Source of the DNA: DASRFA01 sp035651755
GTDB taxonomy: Bacteria; Desulfobacterota; Binatia; UBA12015
Assembly (NCBI GenBank): GCA_035651755.1
Contig: DASRFA010000050.1
Coordinates: 124,001-188,000, forward strand
Length of the DNA stretch: 64,000 bases
Direction: 5' to 3'
Position 1 is the first letter of the stretch. Every line of letters begins with the position of its first letter. This document shows positions 50,874-59,538 of this stretch, piece after piece. The translations under genes and the position numbers were made by a program. The notes under the pieces are model-generated. The model ran no database searches and was not told the DNA's origin. It worked only from the letters and a program-made list of their open reading frames with translations.

Positions 50874-51296
50874 GTGAGCGACGCCGGCGATGCGACTGCC
50901 GCGCGCGCGGCGCGCACGGCGCTGGTCGCCGCCGCGCGCGAGTTCAACGCCGGTCGCTACTTCGAGGCGCACGAGGCGCTCGAGGAGGCGCTCGAGGACG
51001 TTCCCGACGATTGCTGGCGGCTCTTCCTCGGCCTGATCCAGGTCGCGGTCGGCTACCACAAGGTGACGCAGGAGCTGTGGACGGGCGCCGCGCGCATGCT
51101 CGAGATCGGGCTCGCGAAGCTGGCGTCCGAGCCCGACGGCGCGCGCGGCGTCGCTCTCGGCGCGCTGCGCGCCCGCGCCGGGAGCGATCTCGAGCTCCTG
51201 CGAGCCGGCCGCTTCGATCAGCGCGGCTTCGCCGCGTCGCCGCCGCGGCTCGTGCTCCGTCCCGCCTTCGCGCGCCCGACGCGCAAGCCCGGCTGA
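50874..51296 (+). CDS. DUF309-domain protein
   Basis: A 140-residue helical protein with the DUF309 signature: AREFNAGRYFEAHEALEEALEDVPDDCWRLFLGLIQVAVGYHKV. The conserved His and Glu in EAHEALEE and His in GYHK may form a small polar site. Function unknown across bacteria. GTG start at 50874 in a GC-only leader. It is convergent with the SIMPL gene, 33 bases apart. Confidence 0.85.
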   Translation: MSDAGDATAARAARTALVAAAREFNAGRYFEAHEALEEALEDVPDDCWRLFLGLIQVAVGYHKVTQELWTGAARMLEIGLAKLASEPDGARGVALGALRARAGSDLELLRAGRFDQRGFAASPPRLVLRPAFARPTRKPG

Positions 51297-51329
51297 GACC
51301 CGCGGTCCTGCCAGTGCCGACGCCGATCG

Positions 51330-52121
51330 TCAGGGCGGCGGCGGTGGCTGCGGAGGACCAGGTCGAATCGTCGCGGTCAGTGTGACGCGCGAGGTGATCG
51401 CGATCTCGCCCGCGCTGATCGAGGTCGGCGGAGCCGCCTCCGCAGCGTCCGCCGCTTTCGCGAAGGCCATCGGCCGCGGCATCGGATGGCTCTCCGACTG
51501 CTCCTCGATCCGCTGCACGGCGTCGATCGTCACGCCGGCGCCCGCCGCCGCCGCATCCGCGCGCGCGCGCGCGTCGGCGACCGCCCGACGGAGCGCCTCG
51601 CGCTCGAGGGCGGCGCGGTCCTTCAGGTCGAAGCGGATGCCCGTCACGTCGTTCGCGCCCGCGGCGACCGCGAGATCGATCACCTCGCCGACGCGCGCGA
51701 CGTCGTCGAGCCGCACCTCGACGGCGTTCCGGGCGAGGTAGCCGCGCGGAGTCCGCTTCCCCTTGTCCCAGTCGAACTCGAGCTCGAGCTGGTAGGCGAG
51801 CGTCCGGACCGCTTCCGGCGGGATGCCGGTGGCGCGCAGCTTCTCCTGCACCGCGTTCATCACGACCGCGTTCTGCTTCTGCGCCGCCTTCGGATCGCGG
51901 TCGCGCGACTCGGTGGCGATCGTGACGAACGCGCGGTCGGGCGCGGCTCGGACCTCGGCCTCGCCGCCGACGACGACGGCCGGCTGGCGCGGCGCGTGCT
52001 CGTCGGCGCGGGCGCTCGCCGCACCGGCGAGAAGCAGCGCGGCGGCGCCGATCGCAGCCGCGGCGGACGCCGCCGCGGAGCACCGGCGATCGATCGGGCC
52101 TCGGCTCGGATCACCCTTCAT
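51330..52121 (-). CDS. SIMPL (DUF541) domain periplasmic protein
   Basis: A 263-residue exported protein: signal peptide to about residue 39 (GAASARA), then VVVGGEAEVRAAPDRAFVTIATESR, the opening of SIMPL/DUF541 domains, and GYLARNAVEVRLDDVARVGEVIDLAVAAGAN, with ALRRAVADARARADAAAAGAG further on. Homologues form periplasmic oligomers of unclear role, some in oxidative stress. It ends with a Pro run. The ATG at 52121 lies a few bases after AGAGGCGG. Divergent from DUF445. Confidence 0.85.
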   Translation of the reverse strand: MKGDPSRGPIDRRCSAAASAAAAIGAAALLLAGAASARADEHAPRQPAVVVGGEAEVRAAPDRAFVTIATESRDRDPKAAQKQNAVVMNAVQEKLRATGIPPEAVRTLAYQLELEFDWDKGKRTPRGYLARNAVEVRLDDVARVGEVIDLAVAAGANDVTGIRFDLKDRAALEREALRRAVADARARADAAAAGAGVTIDAVQRIEEQSESHPMPRPMAFAKAADAAEAAPPTSISAGEIAITSRVTLTATIRPGPPQPPPPP

Positions 52122-52146
52122 CGCCGCCTCTGACGCGCGCGCAGCC

Positions 52147-52201
52147 GGTGAATTCACCACCGACGGCGCTCTCACGTCGAGCCGCGGGTTGCAAACCCGC
52201 G
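52147..52201. promoter_or_regulatory. Palindrome and hairpin in the SIMPL/DUF445 divergent promoter region
   Basis: GGTGAATTCACC (52147-52158) is a perfect 12-base palindrome, a candidate operator. Further on, CGCGGGTT-GCA-AACCCGCG (52183-52201) is a perfect 8-bp stem with a 3-base loop, similar in style to other short hairpins in this window. Confidence 0.35.
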
Positions 52202-52262
52202 TGCCCCCGAGCGCCGGCGCGACGGCGTCGCGAGTCGCGGGCCTTTTCCGTAGCATGGCCTC

Positions 52263-53552
52263 GTGGCGAGCCGGCCGACCTCCGAACGGCGGAGCCATAT
52301 CGGGGCCGTCTCGCTCGCCATCGCCGCGACCGGAGCGATCGCGACCCGGGCGGCGCTCGCGTTCGCTCCGCCGCGCTGGGCCCCGTGGCTCGAGATCGTC
52401 GCCGCGGGCTTCGAGGCCGGGGTGGTGGGCGGCCTCGCCGACTGGTTCGCGGTCACGGCGCTCTTCCGCCACCCGCTCGGCCTCCCGATCCCGCACACGG
52501 CGATCATCGCCAATCGCCGCGAGAAGATCATCGACGGCATCGTCCAGATGGTCGAGAGCGACTGGCTCTCGCCCGACGTGATCGGCGCGCGCCTGACGCG
52601 CATCGCTCCCAGCGGGCTCGTGGTCGACTGGCTCGGCGATGCCGAGCACGCCGGCCGCCTGGGCGCGCCGGTGCGCGATCTGCTGCGCGCGGTCGCGCGC
52701 ATCCTGGGCGAGCCGGAGCTCTCGGGCTTCGTCGAGCGCCTCATCCGCGGCCGGCTCCGCGACCTGCCGGACGACGACACGCTCGCCGACTGGCTCGCGA
52801 CCGCCGTCGACAGCGACGCGACCAGCACCGTAATGCAATCGATGGCGACCTCGCTCGCGAACCTCGCCGACCGGCCGACCACCGCCGACGAGCTGCAGTG
52901 GTGGATCGAGCGGTCGGCGGAGAAGCTCCGCGAGGGCGGGAAGCGCGTGCTGCCGTTCTTCCTCCGCCGCACCTTCGTGCAGCGGAAGATCATCGAGGCA
53001 GCCTGCTCGTACGCGTCGTCCGAGCTCCGAAGCGCGGCGCGCGAGCCGGAGCACCCGCTCCGGCGCGGGGTCAAGGACGCCGTCAAGCGCTTCACGGCGC
53101 GCCTCGCCGCCGGCGATCCCACGACGCGGCTCCAGGTCGATCGCCTGCGCGTCGCGCTCACCGAGAGCCTCGACGTCGAGCCGGTCGTGCGCGACCTGCT
53201 CGGCCGCGTGCGCGATCGCCTCGACCTCGAGCTCGCCGATCCCGCGAGCGACCTCTCCCGCTTCGTGGAGCGCCAGCTCCGCCAGGGGATCCGCGATCTC
53301 CTCTCCGATCCCGTGCGCCGCGACGCCTTCGACACCTGGGTGCGCTCGAGCGCGATCGACCTGCTGCGGCGCCACCACCACCAGATCGGGCTCACGGTGC
53401 GCGAGAACCTCGACGCGCTGGATACCGGCGCGCTCGTCCGTCAGATCGAGGGCCGCGTCGGCAACGACCTCCAGTACATCCGCCTGAACGGCGCGCTCGT
53501 CGGCGGCCTGATCGGGCTGGGGCTGGCCGTCGTGCGCTGGGCGATTCGTTAA
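52263..53552 (+). CDS. DUF445-family membrane protein
   Basis: A 429-residue protein of the DUF445 (YjiN-like) family. Two N-terminal helices (about 14-30 and 37-55, with GFEAGVVGGLADWFAVTALFRHPLG bridging) precede a long helical soluble part, and a last helix ends the protein (GALVGGLIGLGLAVV). The motif ADWFAVTALFRHPLGLPIPHT is the family hallmark. Function unknown. GTG start; an ATG seven bases upstream is out of frame. Confidence 0.88.
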   Translation: MASRPTSERRSHIGAVSLAIAATGAIATRAALAFAPPRWAPWLEIVAAGFEAGVVGGLADWFAVTALFRHPLGLPIPHTAIIANRREKIIDGIVQMVESDWLSPDVIGARLTRIAPSGLVVDWLGDAEHAGRLGAPVRDLLRAVARILGEPELSGFVERLIRGRLRDLPDDDTLADWLATAVDSDATSTVMQSMATSLANLADRPTTADELQWWIERSAEKLREGGKRVLPFFLRRTFVQRKIIEAACSYASSELRSAAREPEHPLRRGVKDAVKRFTARLAAGDPTTRLQVDRLRVALTESLDVEPVVRDLLGRVRDRLDLELADPASDLSRFVERQLRQGIRDLLSDPVRRDAFDTWVRSSAIDLLRRHHHQIGLTVRENLDALDTGALVRQIEGRVGNDLQYIRLNGALVGGLIGLGLAVVRWAIR

Positions 53553-54868
53553 GTCAGGAAGCCGAGCGTCGAGAACGACCCGCCGAGGATGGGCACGTGG
53601 TCGCCCGGGCTGCCGAGCCACTTGTCGATCACGGTCGCGTAGACCTGGCGGAAGTCGGTGTGGAACTTGAGATTTCCCTTGTCGTCGAGGTCCGTCAGGT
53701 CGGGCAGGGTGCCGTAGATGCCGCCCTGCACGCCGCCGCCGAGCGCGAAGAGGACCGACGCGGCGCCGTGATCGGTGCCGGCGTTCGACGGCCCGCCGTT
53801 CTCGGCGACGCGCCGTCCGAACTCCGAGAACGTGAGCGTGAGCACCTGGCTCGAGATCCCGAGGTCGACCGTGTCCTGGTAGAACGCGTCGAGCGCGCGG
53901 CTCAGCTTGTCCATGAGGTCGGGGTGGCGGGTCCCCTGGTTGCTGTGGGTGTCGAAGCCCCCGATCCGGACGTGGAAGAAGCGCGCGCCGGTCGCGGAGC
54001 CCGGGTTGAGCGTGTCGTAGCGCAGGATGGACGACACCTGCCGGAGGCGCTTCGCGAGCGAGTAGGTGAGCCCCTGCAGGTTCGAGGGGCCGAGGTTCAC
54101 GGCCTCGTACACGTCCATCTTGTCGAGCAGCACGGATCCGGACGTGCCGATCGTGAGCTGGACGCCGCTCGTCTCGAGCGGATCGGCCTCGTAGCCGTAT
54201 GCGGTCTGGAGCGCGAGCTTCTTCGCCACCGGGTCCTGGTAGAGCGGGTTCGGGTCGTCGGGCAGCGCGAACTCGTCGAGGTCGGTGACGGCGAGGACGT
54301 TGCAGTCGGTGCACGTGAAGAGCGGGTTCAGCGTCTCGTTGACGTCGACCGCGACCAGGTCGGTGCTGGTGTACTCGGAGTCGAGCCAGCGGCCGAACCA
54401 ACCCGTGCTGAACGGCTGCGACGAGGAGAGGCCGCCGAACCAGATGTCCTCCGAGCGGAAGTGCGAGAGGCTCTGGTTCGAGTAGCCGACGCCGTTCACG
54501 ACGGCGAGCTTGCCCTCGTCGAATCGGCTCTTCACCTCGACGAGCTGCGGGTGGAGCGCGAGCTCGTTGCCCTTCGCGGGATCGGCGCCGAGCGACGTCG
54601 GACCGCCCGACGTCAGCGCGACCTGCAGGTTCGGGCGCTTCGTCTCGTACGTCGAGCGCTGCGGGAACCCGGCGACGTCGTCGACCGGGATGATCGTGTT
54701 GAGCCCGTCGTTTCCGCCCTCGAGCTGCACCAGCACGAGGATCGCGCCCGGCGGCGACGCGTGCGCGAGCGAGCTCCCGAGGACGGCGCGCAGGAGCGGG
54801 TGCGGCGTGGCGAAGGCGGCTGCGGTCGCCGCGCTCCGCTTCAAGAAGCTTCGTCGATCGATCGACAT
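53549..54868 (-). CDS. DUF1501-family protein, Tat-exported
   Basis: A 439-residue protein with a twin-arginine signal (DRRSFLKRSA) and a cleavage region near LAHASP. The mature part is the DUF1501 fold, related to sulfatases/alkaline phosphatases: VLVQLEGGNDGLNTIIP at the start, GFDTHSNQG and TFSEFGRRVAENGG, and GTDHGAAS near the end, which carry the family His/Asp/Glu positions. Function unknown. It follows the DUF1800 gene by 25 bases, the common two-gene arrangement. Confidence 0.9.
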   Translation of the reverse strand: MSIDRRSFLKRSAATAAAFATPHPLLRAVLGSSLAHASPPGAILVLVQLEGGNDGLNTIIPVDDVAGFPQRSTYETKRPNLQVALTSGGPTSLGADPAKGNELALHPQLVEVKSRFDEGKLAVVNGVGYSNQSLSHFRSEDIWFGGLSSSQPFSTGWFGRWLDSEYTSTDLVAVDVNETLNPLFTCTDCNVLAVTDLDEFALPDDPNPLYQDPVAKKLALQTAYGYEADPLETSGVQLTIGTSGSVLLDKMDVYEAVNLGPSNLQGLTYSLAKRLRQVSSILRYDTLNPGSATGARFFHVRIGGFDTHSNQGTRHPDLMDKLSRALDAFYQDTVDLGISSQVLTLTFSEFGRRVAENGGPSNAGTDHGAASVLFALGGGVQGGIYGTLPDLTDLDDKGNLKFHTDFRQVYATVIDKWLGSPGDHVPILGGSFSTLGFLT

Positions 54869-54893
54869 GGCGAACCTCCGCTTCCTCGCCGCC

Positions 54894-56306
54894 TCAGTGG
54901 AGTTGGAACTCGGGCAGCTCGAGCATGAGCGCGATCGCGCCGCGCACCTTCTTCTCGACCACCGCCGGATCCTTGAAGTTCGTCGCGCCCTCGAAGTAGT
55001 CGATCAGCGCCTGGCGCGCGCCGGGCGGCACTGCGTCCGCCACGTGCAGCTTCGCCAGGAGCTGGTCGACGACCGCGTCCGCGCTGGTCGACGAGTCGTC
55101 GAAGCTCTGCTTGGGCACGAGCTTGAACCCGTCGGTCGACGTGATGCGTCCCGCCGCGATCGCCTGCCCGAACGCGAAGCGCGAGAGCAGCTGTCCGCTG
55201 GAGAGCCATGCCAGGCCCTGGTTCCAGCCGTTCACGCTCGGCGGGTTGAAGAGCTCCATGCCCATCGCGAGCAGGTGCTCGGGGATCGGCTTGTAGTTCG
55301 ACGTCACGCGCAGCGCGCGCATCGCCGACGCGGCGTACTCGACCGGGTTCTTGACGGTGCTCGACTTCGCCTGGTCGCTGTAGAACTCGTCGTGCAGGAA
55401 GATCGCCTGGAGGAGGTTCGAGATCACGAAGTCGGTGTCGGGATTTCCGGCGCCCACGAACGGAACGACGATCTCGTCGAGCAGCGCCTTGGACGGGTTC
55501 GGGTACGCGAAGTACTCCCAGAGCTTCTTCGCGAGGAAGCGCGGCATGGTGCGCTCGCCGTCCGAGTCGCGATGGCCGAAGAGCGCGTCGATCAGGTTCT
55601 GCGGGCCCGGGAGCAACGCCCCGGAGGAATCGACCAGGCCGATGTTCGCGGGTCCGACCTGGTAGCTCTTGCCCGAGAAGAGCGTCTTGTTGCCGCCGTC
55701 GAAGCGGCTCGGCGTGAACACGCCCTCGTCGCTCACGATCTGCCAGCCGGTCAAGCAGCGCGCGAGCTGGACGACGTCGTTCTGGGTGTAGTTCTCGGTG
55801 CCGTTCAGGTCGGTCACGCCGAGGACGAAGAGCTCCTGGAGCTCGCGCCCGTAGTTCTCGTTCGGGCGGTTCTTCGTGTTGGTCTTGCCGTCGAGGAACT
55901 CCAGCATCGCCGGGTCGCGCGTGACCTCGAACACGAGGGTCTTGAACGAGCCGAGGCCGTGCAGGCGGAAGACCCGGTTCTGGAGCGACATCCAGAGCGC
56001 GTTCTTGACGACGTCGAAGCTCGAGGCGAAGTGGTCGTGCCAGAAGAGGCACATCTTCTCCTGCAGGCGCCGCGTGTTCGCGGTCGCCATGCGCTTGAAC
56101 CACCAGGTCTCGATCGACTCGAGGCCCGCCTGCGTCGAGTCGTTCGACTTCCCCGGCGGCTTCGACGTCGCGCCCTTCTGGAAGCAGAGCAGGTTGACGC
56201 TCAAGGCCTGCCCGCGCTTCACCCAGCCGCTGATCTCCTGCGGCTTGGCGCCGAAGCCCGCGCGCGACAGCAGGTGGACGACGTTTTCCTCGTTCCAGGT
56301 GACCAT
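54894..56306 (-). CDS. DUF1800-family protein
   Basis: A 470-residue protein with the DUF1800 pattern: HLLSRAGFGAKPQEI, KMCLFWHDHFASS, RPNENYGRELQELFVLGV, TQNDVVQLARCLTGW and NPPSVNGWNQGLAWL. Function unknown; it is usually encoded with a Tat-exported DUF1501 protein and may be its partner or carrier. No signal peptide is seen with the ATG at 56306, which has GGGGGAAG upstream; the frame is open further upstream but without coding character. Confidence 0.9.
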   Translation of the reverse strand: MVTWNEENVVHLLSRAGFGAKPQEISGWVKRGQALSVNLLCFQKGATSKPPGKSNDSTQAGLESIETWWFKRMATANTRRLQEKMCLFWHDHFASSFDVVKNALWMSLQNRVFRLHGLGSFKTLVFEVTRDPAMLEFLDGKTNTKNRPNENYGRELQELFVLGVTDLNGTENYTQNDVVQLARCLTGWQIVSDEGVFTPSRFDGGNKTLFSGKSYQVGPANIGLVDSSGALLPGPQNLIDALFGHRDSDGERTMPRFLAKKLWEYFAYPNPSKALLDEIVVPFVGAGNPDTDFVISNLLQAIFLHDEFYSDQAKSSTVKNPVEYAASAMRALRVTSNYKPIPEHLLAMGMELFNPPSVNGWNQGLAWLSSGQLLSRFAFGQAIAAGRITSTDGFKLVPKQSFDDSSTSADAVVDQLLAKLHVADAVPPGARQALIDYFEGATNFKDPAVVEKKVRGAIALMLELPEFQLH

Positions 56307-56467
56307 GCTTCCCCCGCGCGCTCCTATGCGGTCGATCGACGTGGGGCTGCGCGATGGTCGGGGGGTGGGAAACGTCGAGGCGCCGGACCGCGGGCCCGTC
56401 TGCTGCATGCCTCAGATGCGCCGGGGCGGCAATACGGTAAATGGCGGATCGCCGCGCGACGCGCTCC

Positions 56468-57784
56468 CTACGGCTCCGGCCCTGCGCCGCAGACCGTGCC
56501 TCCCGCGATCGCGCCCGGGAGGCTGCGCGGGCACGCGATGCCGATCTGACGCAGCGCTTCGAAGAGGTAGTAGATCCCCTCGTATGCGACCGGTTTCCCG
56601 CTGGTCAGGATCGCGCCCGAGAGCTCGCGCTCGGGGTCGGCCCAGCCGATCACGTTCGTGAAGCCGATGTGCCCGAACGCGTGCGGCGTGTACGGCCCGT
56701 ACAGGCTGAACCACTCCGCGCCGAGCATGAACCCCATCCCGTAGCGGAAGGGCAGGAAGAGCATCATGTCGGGCTCCAGGTACGACTGCTCGGCGGTCGC
56801 GCGCACGATCGTCCGGCGATCGAAGACGCGCTTGCCGTCGAGCTCGCCGCCGCGCCGCAGCATCTCGTAGAAGCGGCACAGCTCGTCCGCCGTCGTGACG
56901 ACGTTCGCCGACGGGAAGACCGACGTCAGGAAGCGCGTATCGTTCGTGAGCTCGACCGCGCGATAGAAGTCGAGGCCGAGCGCCCGCCGGAAGAACGTCG
57001 TGATCGGCGGCACGAGGAGCGGGCCCGTGAACGCGTTCACCGCGACGCGATCGACGTCCTCCGGCTCGACGCCGAAGCGCATCCAGCGAAGGCCGAGCGG
57101 CTCGCGGATCTCCTCGCGCAGAACGGTTTGGATGTCCTTGCCGGTCACGACGCGCACGAGCTCGGCGATCAGGAAGCCGGTCGTCACCGCGTGGTACGCG
57201 AGGCGCGTCCCGGGCCGCCAGAGCGGCGTCTGCTCGCACAGGAGCTCGACGATCTCCTCCGGCCGCTCGAGGAGATCCGGGTCCATCGTGTCGGGCGGCG
57301 GGTTCGGCACGCCGGCGCGATGGGTCAGCACGTGGCGGAGCGAGATCGTGTGCTTGTCGTGCCTCGCGAACTCCGGGATGTACTCGCAGATCGGGTCGTC
57401 GAGGCGGAGCAGATCGCGCTCGTCGAGGAGGTGCGCCACCATCGCCGCGACCGGCTTCGACGCCGACAGGATCGAGAACGGCGTGTCCGGCGTCGCGGCG
57501 ACCTTGGGGGCGTCCGGGGGATCGTCCGGCGAGTTCCCGCGCGCGTGTCCGAGCGCCCGATCGAGCAGCACCCGGCCGCGACGGCGGAGGCAGACCGCGA
57601 TCGCCGGGTGCGCGCCGCTCGCGTAGAGCCGCTCGATCGCCCACCAGGCGCGCGCCAGTGCGCTCGGATCGGCACCGACCGACCGCGGATCGACCTCGGC
57701 GTGGGGACGCAGAGTCGTCACGCTCGCGATGTCGTTCGGGACGCGGCAGCGCGGGTTCAGTCGGTCGAGCATGCAGCCGTTCAC
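56468..57784 (-). CDS. Serine hydrolase, class C beta-lactamase/esterase EstB-like fold
   Basis: A 438-residue beta-lactamase-family protein. SASK (Ser107 to Lys110) is the SxxK site. The Tyr motif is YHA (AYHAVTTG, about 200) instead of YxN, and the third motif reads GHIGFTN (about 380). These changes point to an esterase, transesterase or peptidase rather than a beta-lactamase. No signal peptide is obvious. Both GTG 57784 and ATG 57772 are possible starts; neither has a clear ribosome-binding site. Confidence 0.82.
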   Translation of the reverse strand: MNGCMLDRLNPRCRVPNDIASVTTLRPHAEVDPRSVGADPSALARAWWAIERLYASGAHPAIAVCLRRRGRVLLDRALGHARGNSPDDPPDAPKVAATPDTPFSILSASKPVAAMVAHLLDERDLLRLDDPICEYIPEFARHDKHTISLRHVLTHRAGVPNPPPDTMDPDLLERPEEIVELLCEQTPLWRPGTRLAYHAVTTGFLIAELVRVVTGKDIQTVLREEIREPLGLRWMRFGVEPEDVDRVAVNAFTGPLLVPPITTFFRRALGLDFYRAVELTNDTRFLTSVFPSANVVTTADELCRFYEMLRRGGELDGKRVFDRRTIVRATAEQSYLEPDMMLFLPFRYGMGFMLGAEWFSLYGPYTPHAFGHIGFTNVIGWADPERELSGAILTSGKPVAYEGIYYLFEALRQIGIACPRSLPGAIAGGTVCGAGPEP

Positions 57785-57850
57785 GGGGGGTCGGCGGTGG
57801 TCTAGCAGAGGCCTCCTGGAGCTGCCGCGCGGGCGACCGCGCGCACGGGG

Positions 57851-57867
57851 CGCGGTTGTGAACCGCG
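57851..57867. promoter_or_regulatory. Short hairpin upstream of the gamma-glutamyltransferase gene
   Basis: CGCGGTT-GTG-AACCGCG is a perfect 7-bp stem with a 3-base loop, about 40 bases before the ATG at 57904. It resembles the stem at 52183-52201 in length, loop and GGTT/AACC core. Confidence 0.3.
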
Positions 57868-57903
57868 GGCGGCCATGGAACGCTCGCCGCGGCGGGACGC
57901 CCG

Positions 57904-59538
57904 ATGTTCACGAGCCGGCGAGCGGAAGGACGGATCGAGCTTCGGAGCGAGCGCTCGGTCGCGATGGCGCTCCACGGCATGGTCGCGACGAGCCAGACGC
58001 TCGCGTCGAGCGCGGCGCTCGCGACGATGCGCGCCGGCGGCAATGCGATCGACGCGGCGGTGACGGCGGCCGCCGTGCTGGGAGTCGTCGAGCCGTACAA
58101 CACGGGCGTCGGCGGCGACTGCTTCGCGCTCGTCTGGAGCGCGCGCGACCGGGAGCTCCGGGGCTACAACGGGAGCGGCCGGTCGCCCGCCGCGGCGACG
58201 CTCGACGATGCCGCGCGCCGCGGAGCGGGGAGCGGGCCGCTCCGCGGCCCGCTCGCGATCACGGTGCCGGGAGCCGTCGACGCCTGGTGCGCGCTCCTCG
58301 AGCGCTTCGGCCGCCGCTCGCTCGCCGACGCGCTCGCGCCCGCGATCGAGTACGCCGAGCACGGCTTCCCGGTGAGCGAGATCGTCTCGTTCGAGTGGCG
58401 GCTCGCGGTGCGCGCAGGCTTCCTCGCGAACGAGGAGGCGCGGCGCGCGTTCGCGCCGGGCGGGGAGCCGCCGCGCGCCGGAGAAGTCGTGCGCCTTCCG
58501 GCGCTCGCGCGATCGCTGCGCGCGCTCGCGGCCGGTGGCCGCGACGTGCTGTACCGCGGCGAGCTCGCGCGCGCGATCGCGCGCACGGCGGCGGACGCCG
58601 GCGGCTGGCTCGCGCTCGACGACCTCGCCGAGCATCGCGGCGCGTGGGTCGACCCGATCTCGACCGACTACCGCGGCCGGCGCCTCTTCGAGCTGCCGCC
58701 GAACGGGCAGGGCCTCGCCGCGCTCATCGCGCTCGCGATCCTCGCCGAGCACGAGGTCGGCGCTCATCCCGCGGACTCCGCCGAGGCGTTCCACCTGAAG
58801 ATCGAGGCCGTCAAGCTCGCTCTCGCCGATCGCGACCGCTGGGTCTGCGACCCCGAGCACGCCGCCGTCCCGGTCGCGGAGCTCCTCGCTCCCGCGACGG
58901 CGCGACGGCGCGCCGCGGCGATCGACCCGCGGCGCGCCTCTGTCGCCGTGCCGGCGGAGATCGGCGAGCCGTCGCGCGACACGATCTACTTGACGGTCGC
59001 CGACGGTGAGGGAAACGTCGTCTCGCTCATCAACAGCCTCTTCGGCGCGTTCGGGTCTGGCATCGTCGCGGGCGAGACCGGGATCGCGCTCCAGAACCGC
59101 GGCGCCGGGTTCTCGCTCGAGCCCGGACACCCGAACGCGCTCGCGCCGCGGAAGCGCCCGCTCCACACGATCATCCCGGCGATGCTGTTCGAGGACGGGC
59201 GGCCGCGGGTGTCGTTCGGCGTGATGGGCGGCCACGTCCAGTCGCAGGCGCACGTGCAGGTCGTGACCGCGCTCGTCGACCACGGCCTGAACGTCCAGGA
59301 GGCGCTCGACTTCCCGCGCTTCCACGCCGTCGACGGGACGCGCGTCTGCCTCGAGCGCGAGGTGCCCGAAGCCGTCCGGAGCGGCCTCGCGCAGCGCGGC
59401 CACGAGATCGCGGAGCCGATGCTCGCCCTCCTGCGCGGCGGCTACGGCGGCGGCCAGGCGATCGCCCTCGACCCCGCCACCGGCGCGCTCTGGGGTGCGT
59501 CCGACCGCCGCAAGGACGGCTGCGCGATCGGCTACTGA
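57904..59538 (+). CDS. Gamma-glutamyltransferase family protein, cytoplasmic type
   Basis: A 544-residue Ntn hydrolase of the gamma-glutamyltranspeptidase family. MVATSQTLASSAALATMRAGGNAIDAAVTA opens the fold. The expected autocleavage nucleophile is Thr360 in SRDTIYLTVAD, giving subunits of about 359 and 185 residues. The oxyanion GG pair is likely in GVMGGHVQSQAHVQV. Unlike secreted GGTs it has no signal peptide, so it belongs to the YwrD-like cytoplasmic group whose substrates are unclear. The stop overlaps the convergent MFS gene by 7 bases. Confidence 0.88.
   Translation: MFTSRRAEGRIELRSERSVAMALHGMVATSQTLASSAALATMRAGGNAIDAAVTAAAVLGVVEPYNTGVGGDCFALVWSARDRELRGYNGSGRSPAAATLDDAARRGAGSGPLRGPLAITVPGAVDAWCALLERFGRRSLADALAPAIEYAEHGFPVSEIVSFEWRLAVRAGFLANEEARRAFAPGGEPPRAGEVVRLPALARSLRALAAGGRDVLYRGELARAIARTAADAGGWLALDDLAEHRGAWVDPISTDYRGRRLFELPPNGQGLAALIALAILAEHEVGAHPADSAEAFHLKIEAVKLALADRDRWVCDPEHAAVPVAELLAPATARRRAAAIDPRRASVAVPAEIGEPSRDTIYLTVADGEGNVVSLINSLFGAFGSGIVAGETGIALQNRGAGFSLEPGHPNALAPRKRPLHTIIPAMLFEDGRPRVSFGVMGGHVQSQAHVQVVTALVDHGLNVQEALDFPRFHAVDGTRVCLEREVPEAVRSGLAQRGHEIAEPMLALLRGGYGGGQAIALDPATGALWGASDRRKDGCAIGY

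Noticed and set aside
56468..57784. Annotation as a beta-lactamase resistance gene
   Set aside because: SxxK is present but YxN is YHA and the third motif is HIG; no signal peptide is seen. An esterase or peptidase of the same fold is more likely.
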